Shown piece by piece: positions 63,756-64,000 of a stretch of DNA of 64,000 nt. Origin of the DNA: Shewanella sp. MBTL60-007 (GTDB lineage: Bacteria > Pseudomonadota > Gammaproteobacteria > Enterobacterales > Shewanellaceae). How positions within the stretch are numbered: position 1 is the stretch's first letter; each line of letters opens with the position of its first letter. The notes beneath the pieces were generated by a model. The model ran no database searches. It was not told where the DNA came from and was given only the letters and a program-made list of their open reading frames with translations. Position numbers and translations under genes: made by a program. The stretch covers positions 62,001-126,000 of the forward strand of contig NZ_BPET01000006.1 of assembly GCF_019654915.1 (NCBI RefSeq), in the 5' to 3' direction.

Positions 63756-64000
63756 TCACCTCTTGTTAAAATGCAGCAAGCGGTTATTGGCAGGCATGGA
63801 GTGATCGGCAACGAGCTCCAGGCCTTGGGCTGCTGCGAGCTTAACTATCCACTCTATATCCCGAATCGCACTTTGCGGGTTTTGCTGCAACAGCCAGTTA
63901 TCAAACTGACGGTTACTGTCACTGGTATATTCGCCTTGATAATTAAACGGACCGTAAACGCAAAACTGACCATTGGGCACCAAATGCCTTCCTATTCCTT
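63756..64000 (-). CDS. DUF938 SAM-dependent methyltransferase-like protein, C-terminal part (cut by window edge)
   Basis: The last 80-odd residues of a DUF938 protein; the reading frame is open to the window end, so the gene continues beyond it. Conserved blocks visible are GRHLVPNGQFCVYGPFNYQGEYTSDSN (read as two parts), NWLLQQNPQSAIRDIEW and the end AAAQGLELVADHSMPANNRLLHFNK. This family has a SAM-methyltransferase fold and no established substrate. Convergent with yjjG, 31 bases apart. Confidence 0.88.
   Translation of the reverse strand, partial: GIGRHLVPNGQFCVYGPFNYQGEYTSDSNRQFDNWLLQQNPQSAIRDIEWIVKLAAAQGLELVADHSMPANNRLLHFNKR

Noticed and set aside
1..64000. tRNA, rRNA, CRISPR arrays, insertion sequences, prophage or toxin-antitoxin modules
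   Set aside because: None could be recognised: no repeat-spacer pattern, no transposase or integrase motif, and no rRNA or tRNA sequence seen by eye on either strand.

Overview
The window is chromosomal DNA of a marine gammaproteobacterium, most probably a Shewanella. The case rests on a four-heme periplasmic cytochrome matching the Shewanella small tetraheme cytochrome, on the gltA / sdhCDAB / sucABCD arrangement, and on the many Shewanella-type small hypothetical genes. Genus is an inference from gene content. I see no rRNA, tRNA, CRISPR array, insertion sequence or prophage, and the window looks like ordinary core-type chromosome with small accessory patches.

Layout. 1-1684 (minus): an RND efflux pump, permease cut by the window edge. 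2193-13492: the TCA-cycle block, with gltA divergent from sdhCDAB, then sucAB and sucCD. 13733-19526: a hypothetical gene, an AEC carrier, a membrane-anchored GltB-like FMN protein, a GNAT, fur, cobB and a P-loop kinase. 19651-21735: an EF-G. 22139-27692: biotin synthesis, bioA divergent from bioB-F-C-D. 28001-29503: htpX and the tetraheme cytochrome. 29504-31931: a CsgD-like regulator flanked by what look like decayed curli sequences and two unknown small proteins. 31980-34381: a TetR regulator divergent from hinT, two thioesterases and ycfL. 34520-38957: a thiamine salvage operon headed by a TPP riboswitch (TonB receptor, YkoF-like protein, PnuT-type permease, thiamine-kinase-like protein). 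39133-43569: assorted single genes. 43921-49411: an export operon with one ABC ATPase, three different membrane-fusion proteins and one MacB/FtsX permease. 49648-54309: an ion channel, an AI-2E family protein and a DUF2157/DUF4401/GDYxxLxY triad. 54350-59019 (minus): ydbH-ynbE-ydbL, the AsmA-like intermembrane lipid transport set, plus a hypothetical gene. 59414-64000: a membrane protein, a hexose-6-phosphate mutarotase, an acyl-CoA dehydrogenase, yjjG and the end of a DUF938 gene.

How the parts work together. The TCA block supplies citrate synthase, complex II, the E1 and E2 parts of 2-oxoglutarate dehydrogenase and succinyl-CoA synthetase; E3 (lpd) lies elsewhere. The bio genes give pimelate priming through to biotin. 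The thiamine operon is a complete uptake and phosphorylation path and its first gene appears to be controlled by hiding its ribosome binding site. Most intergenic gaps carry clear intrinsic terminators, which makes the operon borders fairly secure.

The most unusual items are the curlin-like remnant in front of the csgD-like gene, the three-adaptor ABC exporter, the riboswitch with a visible Shine-Dalgarno-sequestering hairpin, and a GNAT gene that reads through a shared terminator into fur.
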